This document shows positions 50,894 to 57,481 of a stretch of 59,138 nt of DNA, one piece after another; the stretch's first letter is position 1; every line of letters begins with the position of its first letter. This DNA comes from a virus. Below the pieces are notes generated by a model, which was not told the origin of the DNA, did not search any database, and saw only the letters and a program-made list of their open reading frames with translations. Position numbers and translations under genes: made by a program. The stretch is taken from IMG/VR virus record IMGVR_UViG_3300007770_001286, positions 1 to 59,138 of that record; one strand, written 5' to 3'.

Positions 50894-51544
50894 GTGTATC
50901 GGAAAGTTCTTACGTGGCCTAATAAGAGGCTAAAAAATATAGCAACCGACCTCAGCAAAGAAGACAGCTTGGAGGTCGTAGCAGATCTTAAAGACTCTTT
51001 CACTGTGACTGGAGGTCTTGGTCTAGCTGCAACTCAAATCGGGATTGAGAAACGAGCGCTAGTTATCAATCCGTCATTGCTTGAGATATCAGAAGAAGAA
51101 CAGCTAGTGATGATCAATCCAGCCCTCGACATGTCAGGAGAAATATACGCTTCAGAAGAAGCGTGTTTTTCAATTCCTCAGGTCTCTAGTTTCGTGCCCC
51201 GATATTCACATTGTAAGATAACCTTCTATAATGAAGATTGGGAGAAGTGTGAATTAGAACTAGAGGGTCTTTCATCTGCTTGCGTCCAGCATGAGGTGGA
51301 TCATTTGGACGGTAAGCTTTTTTTAGATAGACTTTCTAGACTAAAGCGTCAGATTCTGAAAAAGAAGCTCTCTAAAGTTCGTAAAGAAATTGAGCGAATT
51401 GAAAAAGAAGCTGCCGCGGATTTTGAAAGAGATCACGCGGAATTGCGGATGTCTTACGATGGCCAAAAAACGATTAAAAAAACAACGTACTCGAAAAAGA
51501 GGAAGCTTAAGAAAAGACGAAAGTCTCGTTCACGAGGCAGGTAA
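50894..51544 (+). CDS. def: Peptide deformylase
   Basis: The 216-residue protein has the three deformylase motifs: GLAATQIG (usual GLAAPQ), EEACFSIP (usual EGCLS-type, keeping the Cys ligand) and QHEVDHLDGKLF (HExxH). It removes the formyl group from new N-termini. The fold needs about 170 residues; the remainder is a long charged helix ending in a Lys/Arg-rich tail, overlapping the next gene in another frame. The tail might bind ribosomal RNA. A GGGGG run precedes the GTG start. Confidence 0.92.
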   Translation: MYRKVLTWPNKRLKNIATDLSKEDSLEVVADLKDSFTVTGGLGLAATQIGIEKRALVINPSLLEISEEEQLVMINPALDMSGEIYASEEACFSIPQVSSFVPRYSHCKITFYNEDWEKCELELEGLSSACVQHEVDHLDGKLFLDRLSRLKRQILKKKLSKVRKEIERIEKEAAADFERDHAELRMSYDGQKTIKKTTYSKKRKLKKRRKSRSRGR

Positions 51545-51797
51545 CGTTTTATCCGCTGGAGATATAGTCATCTATAGCTCCATCGTTGAGGATGCATTGC
51601 TTGTTGACGAAAATGACGGGAAAGTTTATCTTTGTTTGGGCAATGCTGAGTCTAAAGAGCTTGGGAAAGTTGGGGATTTTATATCTGGTTCTTTCCCGTC
51701 TGTAAGAATTATGGCTGTTTTAGAGTCGGGTGGCGATGTTAATTTTTTCTTACCAGAGGAGCTAGTTTTAGCGAAGGAAGGAGATGAGCAAGCTTAA
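51459..51797 (+). CDS. Unknown protein with basic N-terminus and beta domain
   Basis: The 112-residue protein starts at ATG 51459 (MAKKRLKKQRTRKRG) inside the deformylase gene, then has predicted strands with GDIVIYSSIVEDALLV and VRIMAVLESGGDV. Both overlapping frames encode basic residues over 51459-51544. It resembles other short barrel-like proteins in this stretch. The start is uncertain. Confidence 0.45.
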   Translation: MAKKRLKKQRTRKRGSLRKDESLVHEAGNVLSAGDIVIYSSIVEDALLVDENDGKVYLCLGNAESKELGKVGDFISGSFPSVRIMAVLESGGDVNFFLPEELVLAKEGDEQA

Positions 51798-52101
51798 TTT
51801 AGATCATATTGCTTTAAGCGTTGAGGATATTTCAGCATCGGTTGCTTGGTACGAGAATTTTTTGCAAGCATCTGTTGTGTATCAAGACGATACGTGGGCG
51901 ATGCTTGATGTGGGTGGAGCAAAACTAGCGCTGACCGTACCGATACAGCACCCTCCCCATGTTGCGTTTGCAGTAAATGACATTGAAGAATTAGGCCCCG
52001 ATTATCGTGAACATCGCGATGGAAGCTGTTATGTTTATAAGTGCGACCCTGATGGAAACACAGTAGAATTAATTTATTGGAGAAATGACAATGGCACATG
52101 A
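51784..52101 (+). CDS. VOC-superfamily (glyoxalase-like) protein
   Basis: The 105-residue single-module protein has LDHIALSVEDISASVAWYEN, HVAFAVND and a C-terminal DPDGNTVELIYW, with metal-binding His and Glu of the vicinal oxygen chelate fold. Such domains act on methylglyoxal or bind antibiotics. The function in the phage is unknown. GAAGGAG precedes the ATG. Confidence 0.82.
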   Translation: MSKLNLDHIALSVEDISASVAWYENFLQASVVYQDDTWAMLDVGGAKLALTVPIQHPPHVAFAVNDIEELGPDYREHRDGSCYVYKCDPDGNTVELIYWRNDNGT

Positions 52102-52342
52102 GGTAAAGCTAAAGCGCGGTGATGTCGTACGACGTTCGATCGCGGGCGCGAAAGGGTTTTTTTATCCTGATATCAATGGGCGACGAATGATGGTGCATAA
52201 GGACTGCATTGCAGAGCACCAGGTCGGATGGCACGACCGTGATAACTACACGGCGTTCCAGGTTCCTACTGATGTATTCGCAGCTGAAGACCAATACGGC
52301 CCCGCTCAGATGATGGTCGTTTGGGTTGAAAAGAATGGCTAA
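52091..52342 (+). CDS. Small beta-rich protein
   Basis: The 83-residue protein overlaps the VOC gene. It has alternating strands and a 'KRGDVVRRS' opening shared in style with the proteins at 53035 and 53488. GGAG lies nine bases before ATG 52091. The function is unknown. Confidence 0.5.
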   Translation: MAHEVKLKRGDVVRRSIAGAKGFFYPDINGRRMMVHKDCIAEHQVGWHDRDNYTAFQVPTDVFAAEDQYGPAQMMVVWVEKNG

Positions 52343-52673
52343 AAAGCGAAGAAGCAGGGTTAAAAAGTCAAATACTTCGAAGTGGGGCCGCCCTGCTGGT
52401 CCGGTAAAGACTAGCCACCCTCATATCAAGCTAGTAATTCCCGCAGGGAAATGTCCAGTGAAGCTTTCTGGTAATGATAGAGAATCCATCAGGGATTGGG
52501 TCATTAAACTTACTCAAAAGAAAGATAATAACACAACATATCAAGCATCAGTTTACAAATATTGGGTTCGTGATTTTTGTGAGTCGTGTTCACAGGAATA
52601 TAAAGACATTGGCAAGGTTATTGATGAACTCGTAACTGGCGATGTCAACAAAGTTTCAGATATAGGAAAATAA
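52335..52673 (+). CDS. Small basic protein of unknown function
   Basis: The 112-residue protein has a Lys/Arg-rich N-terminus (AKKRRSRVKKSN) and a C-terminal helical part with two Cys (FCESCSQEY). ATG 52335 overlaps the previous gene. A nucleic-acid-binding role is possible from charge. Confidence 0.5.
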   Translation: MAKKRRSRVKKSNTSKWGRPAGPVKTSHPHIKLVIPAGKCPVKLSGNDRESIRDWVIKLTQKKDNNTTYQASVYKYWVRDFCESCSQEYKDIGKVIDELVTGDVNKVSDIGK

Positions 52674-52681
52674 AATGTCAA

Positions 52682-53038
52682 GTGTACTATCGAGCTAAGA
52701 ATCTCGCGCTCAATAATGGTAGACATTATCATCTTGCTGCAATTTTGAAGCGTAACGGGAAAGTCGTTAGGGTTGGTGAAAATACTGACAAAACGCACCC
52801 TCGCTTTAAGAGACAATATGCTGACGGAACGTGGGCTTCTCATATGCACGCAGAGATGAATGTTTTGAGATTTGCTCAGCCCGGTGATGAATTAGAGGTT
52901 ATCAGATTTAAGAAATGTGATCATGAAAGGACCATGGCTAGACCATGTCCTTTATGCATGCAGGAAATTAGAAAAGCTGGAATAAAGAGAGTTAAATACA
53001 CGAATTGGGACGGTGAGTGGGAGGAGATAGAGCTGTGA
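52682..53038 (+). CDS. Second zinc deaminase-like protein
   Basis: The 118-residue protein has H-A-E (SHMHAEMNVLRF) and P-C-x-x-C (RPCPLCMQEIRKAG), the cytidine/deoxycytidylate deaminase zinc motifs. It is shorter than and different from the dCMP deaminase at 32069, and lies in a separate operon. The substrate is unknown: a nucleotide, a base or tRNA. The only start in this frame is a GTG with no good site. An ATG seven bases upstream with an AGGA site runs in another frame and stops after seven codons, so a frame change at the N-terminus is possible. Confidence 0.75.
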   Translation: MYYRAKNLALNNGRHYHLAAILKRNGKVVRVGENTDKTHPRFKRQYADGTWASHMHAEMNVLRFAQPGDELEVIRFKKCDHERTMARPCPLCMQEIRKAGIKRVKYTNWDGEWEEIEL

Positions 53039-53316
53039 TTAAGAAAGGTACTCTCGTAAGACGTAATTCAAATGAGTTTTGTGCCGTCACCTGTGCTCTA
53101 AGACTCGACAAGCTTGCAGAGCTTTATCCACCCGAGCATTCATTGTGTGTTGTTTTAGGAGCTCCAAAAGAAAGAGACCTAAGTACACACGACAGGTATT
53201 ACAACTCGAAATCAGGGTTAATAGCACTCAAAAGGTCTATAGATGTAGTGTGCGATGGTAAGTGGTTCGGCCCCTGTGACGTCAAGGCTTTCGTAGAGGT
53301 AAAGCAAGATGGCTAA
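53035..53316 (+). CDS. Small beta-rich protein
   Basis: The 93-residue protein has a GTG start overlapping the deaminase stop, with GGAGGAG upstream. It opens VIKKGTLVRRNSNEF and has further strands and two Cys. It is similar in style to its neighbours. No family was assigned. Confidence 0.5.
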   Translation: MIKKGTLVRRNSNEFCAVTCALRLDKLAELYPPEHSLCVVLGAPKERDLSTHDRYYNSKSGLIALKRSIDVVCDGKWFGPCDVKAFVEVKQDG

Positions 53317-53500
53317 TAAATTATGTTATGTGAAATTAGCCGGCGCTGGTACTGAACAGGTTTCTCTTTTTTACCCTCATAATTTTTCTGGTGGAGAAAT
53401 TGTCCTGTGCATACAAGAACGTTTAGGGTTTGCAAAAGTATTTTATTGCGGAGAGTTGTTCACCATCGCGAAAGAATACTTAGCAGTATGGGTATCATAG
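53309..53500 (+). CDS. Small beta-rich protein
   Basis: The 63-residue protein overlaps both neighbours by a few bases. It seems to form a small all-beta fold. No motif is recognised. Confidence 0.45.
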   Translation: MANKLCYVKLAGAGTEQVSLFYPHNFSGGEIVLCIQERLGFAKVFYCGELFTIAKEYLAVWVS

Positions 53501-53670
53501 AAGTGGGAACGGTTTTGAAGTTGAACGATGATACAACGGCTGTTGTTGTACAAATTACAGACGCCGACCTGCTTGGAATATTTTATACAGTGATGGTTGC
53601 GGGTGAAGTAAGAGAAATTAACAAGTCACAGATTGCGCGCATCGTGACTAGGGATGCTGGTGACGAATGA
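53488..53670 (+). CDS. Small barrel-like protein
   Basis: The 60-residue protein (GTVLKLNDDTTAVVVQITD) looks like a minimal SH3/KOW-like barrel. The ATG at 53488 lacks a good site and overlaps the previous gene. The function is unknown. Confidence 0.45.
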   Translation: MGIIEVGTVLKLNDDTTAVVVQITDADLLGIFYTVMVAGEVREINKSQIARIVTRDAGDE

Positions 53671-54014
53671 GTGTTAATATTCTATATTCAGCCTTGTGTT
53701 TTGTCGGGTTGCACGTAATGGTATGGTTTGGGACAAACCTACAATTTATGGATTCAGCGTGGTCTGAAAAAAGTTTATGGGTTTCTTTGACGCTGGCGAT
53801 GCCAATATCAGTGCTAGCTTATTTTGGAGCTAGATTCGGCTACACTGCGCTTGGGGATTCCGCATGGGGTGTAAGATTCTTGGCATTCTCATTGTCTTAC
53901 TTAACTTTTCCTTTCATGACATATTACTTTTTAGGTGAATCGATGTTTACCCTTAAGACGATGTTGTGTATTACATTATCATTTGCTATTCTAGCTATCC
54001 AGCTTTTTATGTGA
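53667..54014 (+). CDS. Four-helix membrane protein (SMR/DMT-like)
   Basis: The 115-residue protein has four membrane helices spaced as in small multidrug resistance-type transporters. Near the second helix is SVLAYFGARFGYTALG, and the fourth helix ends LAIQLFM. The conserved Glu of SMR pumps in helix 1 is not seen. It overlaps the previous stop (ATGA). The role is unknown. Confidence 0.55.
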   Translation: MSVNILYSALCFVGLHVMVWFGTNLQFMDSAWSEKSLWVSLTLAMPISVLAYFGARFGYTALGDSAWGVRFLAFSLSYLTFPFMTYYFLGESMFTLKTMLCITLSFAILAIQLFM

Positions 54015-54025
54015 TATTTATAGCT

Positions 54026-54634
54026 ATGTCCACGTTTACTAGGGAAGATTTCGAAGACGTATATTCTACTGCTCAAATGGCTCATATGGGTCAAAAGCGT
54101 AGGGATGGCAGCGAATATTTTTTGCATCCTTCCGAGGTAAGAAATATAGTGCGTCGTTATTATCCAGATGACTACGCTGCTCAGATGGTAGCGCTTTTAC
54201 ATGATTCGCTTGAGGATGCTCCCGGATCAACAGTCAGCTCTATAGAAGAAATGGAGTCATTTATTCGGGGGTCAATTTCAGATTCTAACGCTGGTCAAGA
54301 AGTTATTGATGCTGTTCGAAATTTAACACATGAATCAGGAGCTGATTACGGCGCATATATCGTTTCATTGCTAGAAAAGCCGCTAGCTTTAAAAGTTAAG
54401 CTGGCTGACATGCTGCATAATCTTTCGACATCACCCTCGCTCAAGCAAAAGAAGAAGTACGAAGACGCGCTAGCTGTTGCGTCTGATAGTGCTGGTGGAA
54501 TTCCAGGCGGTATCGATCATCGTCATTGGGATGAATTAACTACGCTTGCCGAATCTTCTGAGAAGCGAGCGCTTCGCCTTCTTGTGAGGGAACACCTGGA
54601 AAAGCTAAGCTTGTCGGCTAGCTGGAGTGTCTAA
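54026..54634 (+). CDS. RelA/SpoT-type HD hydrolase (MESH1-like alarmone hydrolase)
   Basis: The 202-residue protein has the (p)ppGpp hydrolase HD pattern: AHMGQKRRDGSEYFLHPSEV, MVALLHDSLEDAP and ALKVKLADMLHNLS, supplying the metal His and Asp residues. There is no synthetase, TGS or ACT domain. This is the single-domain size of MESH1-type enzymes that cleave ppGpp. It could blunt the host stringent response during infection. ATG 54026 is chosen over longer frames. Its end overlaps, tail to tail, the minus-strand kinase gene by 30 bases. Confidence 0.82.
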   Translation: MSTFTREDFEDVYSTAQMAHMGQKRRDGSEYFLHPSEVRNIVRRYYPDDYAAQMVALLHDSLEDAPGSTVSSIEEMESFIRGSISDSNAGQEVIDAVRNLTHESGADYGAYIVSLLEKPLALKVKLADMLHNLSTSPSLKQKKKYEDALAVASDSAGGIPGGIDHRHWDELTTLAESSEKRALRLLVREHLEKLSLSASWSV

Positions 54635-55480
54635 CAACGCAGAAATCTTCTTTGCAACCCATGGGTCATCGGGGTCTGCGCCTTTTGCTGTGATTGCATC
54701 TTCGACCCATTGTCTACCAATCGGGTTTTGGACCGGAGCATCGATAAACGCTTGCGCCGCCGCAGCTGCTGATGATGCCGCATCGTCCCACGTGTACTCT
54801 GTATTATCAATGATAATGAAGTTTCCGACCCCGAAGAGGCTTTGGTAGGCTCCCATATTCGCTTGGACATTCGTCCAGATCTCTTCTACTGTTTCAGGTT
54901 TTAGTTTCCTGTCTCTATTCAGGTTTCGTTCTTGGGATTTTTCTAACGTGGTGTTTACAAAAACCATATACGTGTCATAGCCCAACGTTTCGGCAGCTTC
55001 TTTCTTAGCCGACATTTTCTTGAAGTCCTGACCGGTGCCATCAACGATCATTCCGATTCTTCCAATTCCCGCTGCTCGCTGAGCTGTTGACTTTAATTTC
55101 TTTGCTCTCCCACGAGGCGAGTCGGGTGGGTCCGTGATAGCCTCAAACTCTTCATCAGTCATATCTTTTAGATCAGAAGGAGATATACCAGCTTGTCTAA
55201 GAAATTCTTCAAATGCAGGGTCGCTATTAATGACACGAAGACCCGTTGTCGTTCCTGCCTGAAAGGCGGCTTTTTCAATCGCACCACCACCAAAAATTAT
55301 TTCCGCGGTTTTACTTTTTCCGCTTCCTGGACCACCTGCCATGAAGACAGCTTTTAGGATTCCGGGGTCATAGATACCCTCGAGGACAAGTCCGGCCATC
55401 GCTTCATTTATCTTTTGTTCTTGATGGTGCAGAACTTCTTCTTTGATTATTTGTAGTAGTCTTTGCTCTGTGAGCGCCAT
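54605..55480 (-). CDS. P-loop kinase-like protein with leader helix
   Basis: The 291-residue protein begins with a helix (RLLQIIKEEVLHHQEQK, I-K-E at 12-14) resembling the virion-type leaders. After LEGIYDPGILKAVFMAGGPGSGKS comes a Walker A motif (GGPGSGKS) of the AAA_33/zeta-toxin-like kinase group, then INSDPAFEEFL, GMIVDGTGQD and FVNTTLEKSQERNLNRDR. The C-terminus is Ala-rich. It is probably a nucleotide or protein kinase, and it may be packaged if the leader is real. It follows the FtsZ-like gene by 3 bases on the same strand. Confidence 0.72.
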   Translation of the reverse strand: MALTEQRLLQIIKEEVLHHQEQKINEAMAGLVLEGIYDPGILKAVFMAGGPGSGKSKTAEIIFGGGAIEKAAFQAGTTTGLRVINSDPAFEEFLRQAGISPSDLKDMTDEEFEAITDPPDSPRGRAKKLKSTAQRAAGIGRIGMIVDGTGQDFKKMSAKKEAAETLGYDTYMVFVNTTLEKSQERNLNRDRKLKPETVEEIWTNVQANMGAYQSLFGVGNFIIIDNTEYTWDDAASSAAAAAQAFIDAPVQNPIGRQWVEDAITAKGADPDDPWVAKKISALLDTPASRQA

Positions 55481-55483
55481 TTT

Positions 55484-56695
55484 TTACAGTCCGCCGAGTA
55501 ACGTAATCGCGATTAAGCCAGGGATTCCTTCTTTTACATACACTCCTGAGAACAGCGTATTTGCTCGCCCCCCCACATAAGAGAACGCGGACTCGAGTCT
55601 TCTACTAACGTCAGGGTCGCATGCCATGTTGCCGTCAACTATAAGCAGTAAGGTACCCGTCTCACCACCGCCTGATGGAACAGGACACGGGGAAGAGCGT
55701 AAGCACCCCTGGAAAACTAAGGAACCTAAGTCATTTCTTGTTACATCACGAACCACTGTACTACCAATCACCATCCGACCATCAGTGCTAAGACACTTTT
55801 CAAGATCTTTGCTGTCGAATGTTTGGATTTCAGTATGCTCATCAGCCAGCTTGAGGACTTGCGCTAGAAGTTTTGCAAAGTTTCTATTAGCGGATGGGAA
55901 CATGTTCATCATTCCCACTTTCCCTCTTAACAGCTGTAATTGTTTTTCATTATCGATGATGATGTGGGGGGTTCCTGCAATATCTTCTGAAAGGGATTTG
56001 TAGTTTTTAGAAATTGTAGGGTTTAGCATTTCCTGGGCTGTGGGTTTCGTCACGATATAAACCACTTTTCCAGACGCTTCAATCGAAGAAAGATATCTGC
56101 TAAGAGAACCATGCAATTCATGAGAAGCGCTTCCTGTTCCCCCGCCACCGCCAGCAAGAACGAACAGCCAGTCGACATGCCCGAGTCGTGTACGAACGGC
56201 GTCTTCGACAAACGCGCTATTTTCTTGGAGAACCTGCTTGCCAAGAGTTATGTCTTTTCCGACACCGTCTGCACCCGGCACTAGTACAAAGTGATTTTGA
56301 TCTAGTCCACCAGGTTGATCTTTTTCAGTGGTGTTGACTAATATTGTTTTGCTGAAGCCGATATCAAGAAAAGCCTTTGCAAGTTTTCCTCCGCCTCCTC
56401 CGACGCCCACGAACCCACAAGAAATAGCTGATCTTGCTTCGTTGTCGGGTAGAAGTCTTTCATCTGCTTCGGCGGGATCATCATCATAAGCCATCACAAA
56501 ATCAAAATCATCACCAGCGTCTGGGGTGTTGATGTATGTATCGTCATTTTTTTCATCAATAGTTGACATTTTGTTTTCCTCTTTTTGTTTCTCGTCTGGG
56601 ACGAGAGTTTCAAGAATATACAGTAAATCTAATTCTGATAATCCCGAATAGTCATTAAATTTTGTTCCTCTAAGGGCCCAGGTTCCCGAAGCCAT
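55484..56695 (-). CDS. FtsZ/tubulin-like GTPase
   Basis: The 403-residue protein has a 90-residue acidic N-terminal extension, then FtsZ-type elements in order. GFVGVGGGGGKLAKAF is the first nucleotide loop (97-105), with ILVNTTEKD next. LAGGGGGTGSAS is the tubulin signature loop (182-190). HIIIDNEKQL corresponds to FtsZ N-[DE]-[RK]-L, and TFDSKDLEKCL at 292-302 is a T7-like loop keeping both aspartates of FtsZ D-x-x-D. The GTPase pocket and the catalytic loop therefore look functional. It is unlike PhuZ in its long N-terminus and FtsZ-like T7 loop. GGAGAG precedes the ATG. It may form filaments or interfere with host FtsZ. Confidence 0.88.
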   Translation of the reverse strand: MASGTWALRGTKFNDYSGLSELDLLYILETLVPDEKQKEENKMSTIDEKNDDTYINTPDAGDDFDFVMAYDDDPAEADERLLPDNEARSAISCGFVGVGGGGGKLAKAFLDIGFSKTILVNTTEKDQPGGLDQNHFVLVPGADGVGKDITLGKQVLQENSAFVEDAVRTRLGHVDWLFVLAGGGGGTGSASHELHGSLSRYLSSIEASGKVVYIVTKPTAQEMLNPTISKNYKSLSEDIAGTPHIIIDNEKQLQLLRGKVGMMNMFPSANRNFAKLLAQVLKLADEHTEIQTFDSKDLEKCLSTDGRMVIGSTVVRDVTRNDLGSLVFQGCLRSSPCPVPSGGGETGTLLLIVDGNMACDPDVSRRLESAFSYVGGRANTLFSGVYVKEGIPGLIAITLLGGL

Positions 56696-56732
56696 GTTTT
56701 ACTCTCCAGCATACCCAGCCCGCATTCCTATA

Positions 56733-56741
56733 TTAAATATG
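56733..56741 (-). promoter_or_regulatory. CATAYTTAR motif on the minus strand (candidate late promoter)
   Basis: The minus strand reads CATATTTAA here, 46 bases upstream of the FtsZ-like ATG. It is on the same strand as its gene, like the five plus-strand copies. Confidence 0.45.
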
Positions 56742-56751
56742 CGGTTTGCCG

Positions 56752-57021
56752 TTAATTGTCTGCGGTTACTATACGTAACATAGAACACGCAGCTGGGCCA
56801 AAGAAACAGCATCGCCCACAGTCAACGCAATAATCACTAATTTCTTTTTCAGTATTAAGCTTTAGCTGTTCATCATGCGTTCGTAATTTTTGATTTTCCT
56901 TATCGAAAAAAATGCATTCTGGAAATATCTGGTTTGCATGATTCCAGGGGTATTTCCTACAGGTTTCTGGGCGATCGTTATAAATACTGCACAGATATTT
57001 TGTCTTTGCCTTTTCTGTCAT
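56752..57021 (-). CDS. Cys-rich YkgJ-like metal-binding protein (permuted order)
   Basis: The 89-residue protein has YLCSIYNDRPETCRKYPW and then, later, YCVDCGRCCFFGPAACS. Both are elements of the zinc/iron-chelating YkgJ family (C-x-x-C-x-x-CC and C-x-I-Y-x-x-R-P-x-x-C-R), but in reverse order to the usual. The reading frame is open further upstream, but that part lies in the tmRNA and is not coding; the ATG at 57021 is used. A role with iron-sulfur or metal is inferred. It is transcribed between tmRNA and the FtsZ-like gene. Confidence 0.6.
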   Translation of the reverse strand: MTEKAKTKYLCSIYNDRPETCRKYPWNHANQIFPECIFFDKENQKLRTHDEQLKLNTEKEISDYCVDCGRCCFFGPAACSMLRIVTADN

Positions 57022-57054
57022 GCAATATTTTATCCAATCGTAGTTAAAGATAAA

Positions 57055-57398
57055 TGGTGGAGGCGGCGGGAGTCGAACCCGCGTCCAAAGAAATTCAGGG
57101 ATCAAGTCATTCACAAGTTTAGGAAGTTTTTCTAAACTCCCAAAATTTCCGCTTGTTAAACCCTTCCATCCGCGGAGATGAAATTCGAGCATTCTTTTAT
57201 TTCAGTGATGCTACTTCACTTAGCCTAAATTGGATAGATGGTTTTAGGCAACCACCCAATTACGCAGCTAAGGCGTATTCGAAGTGATTGTTGTTATTTG
57301 CAACTATCTTTTTGAAACCGCGATTTAGGTCTGCTGTTTCGTGAGACCACTTGCACTCTTATACTCCTTCGTTACCCTGTCGAAGCCGTTACACCCCC
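57055..57398 (-). ncRNA. ssrA: Transfer-messenger RNA (one-piece tmRNA)
   Basis: The 5' end GGGGGTG (57398-57392) pairs with CGCCTCC before the encoded 3' ACCA (ending at 57055), giving a 7-bp acceptor stem with wobble pairs. The 5' part continues TAACGGCTTCGACAGGGTA, a near-universal tmRNA block. The 3' part has the T-arm GGGTTCGACTCCC. Between them lie a tag reading frame and pseudoknot-length sequence. The 344-base length is typical. tmRNA rescues stalled ribosomes with SmpB and tags proteins for proteolysis. No SmpB gene was seen in the window, so host SmpB is presumably used. Confidence 0.96.
57260..57301 (-). other. tmRNA tag-peptide reading frame
   Basis: The resume codon GCA and 11 more codons encode ANNNHFEYALAA before TAA. 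The ALAA end is the ClpXP degron of bacterial tags, so tagged proteins should be degraded by host ClpXP or, by inference, with the phage ClpP-like protein. The NNNHFEY part differs from the E. coli ANDENYALAA tag. Confidence 0.93.
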
Positions 57399-57410
57399 GT
57401 TGGATTAACT

Positions 57411-57416
57411 ATTATA
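57411..57416 (-). promoter_or_regulatory. -10 box for the tmRNA operon
   Basis: The minus strand reads TATAAT here, 12 bases before the mature tmRNA 5' end. No convincing -35 is seen. The transcript could run on through the Cys-rich, FtsZ-like and kinase genes. Confidence 0.6.
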
Positions 57417-57435
57417 TCGGACAGAACCAAGCTTT

Positions 57436-57451
57436 TTTACGCCATATTTAG
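57436..57451 (+). promoter_or_regulatory. CATAYTTAR motif (candidate phage late promoter)
   Basis: TTTACGCCATATTTAG lies between the divergent tmRNA promoter and the gene at 57482, with CATATTTAG at 57443-57451, 39 bases before the GTG. Confidence 0.5.
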
Positions 57452-57481
57452 AGAAGTTAGATTCTAGCATCGGGGTTTCTT

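Noticed and set aside
55484-56695. Claim that this is a nucleus-forming phage with PhuZ
   Set aside because: No nucleus-shell (chimallin) gene or multi-subunit phage RNA polymerase is seen in the window, and the GTPase motifs are more FtsZ-like than PhuZ-like.
56890-57135. Plus-strand open frame of 81 codons across the tmRNA end
   Set aside because: It is antisense to the Cys-rich gene and the tmRNA 3' end, has no ribosome binding site and no domain.
57055-57192. Upstream in-frame extension of the Cys-rich minus-strand gene to a start at 57192
   Set aside because: The extension is the 3' part of the tmRNA (T-arm and acceptor stem); the apparent codons, including the Pro run, are RNA sequence. 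The ATG at 57021 is used.
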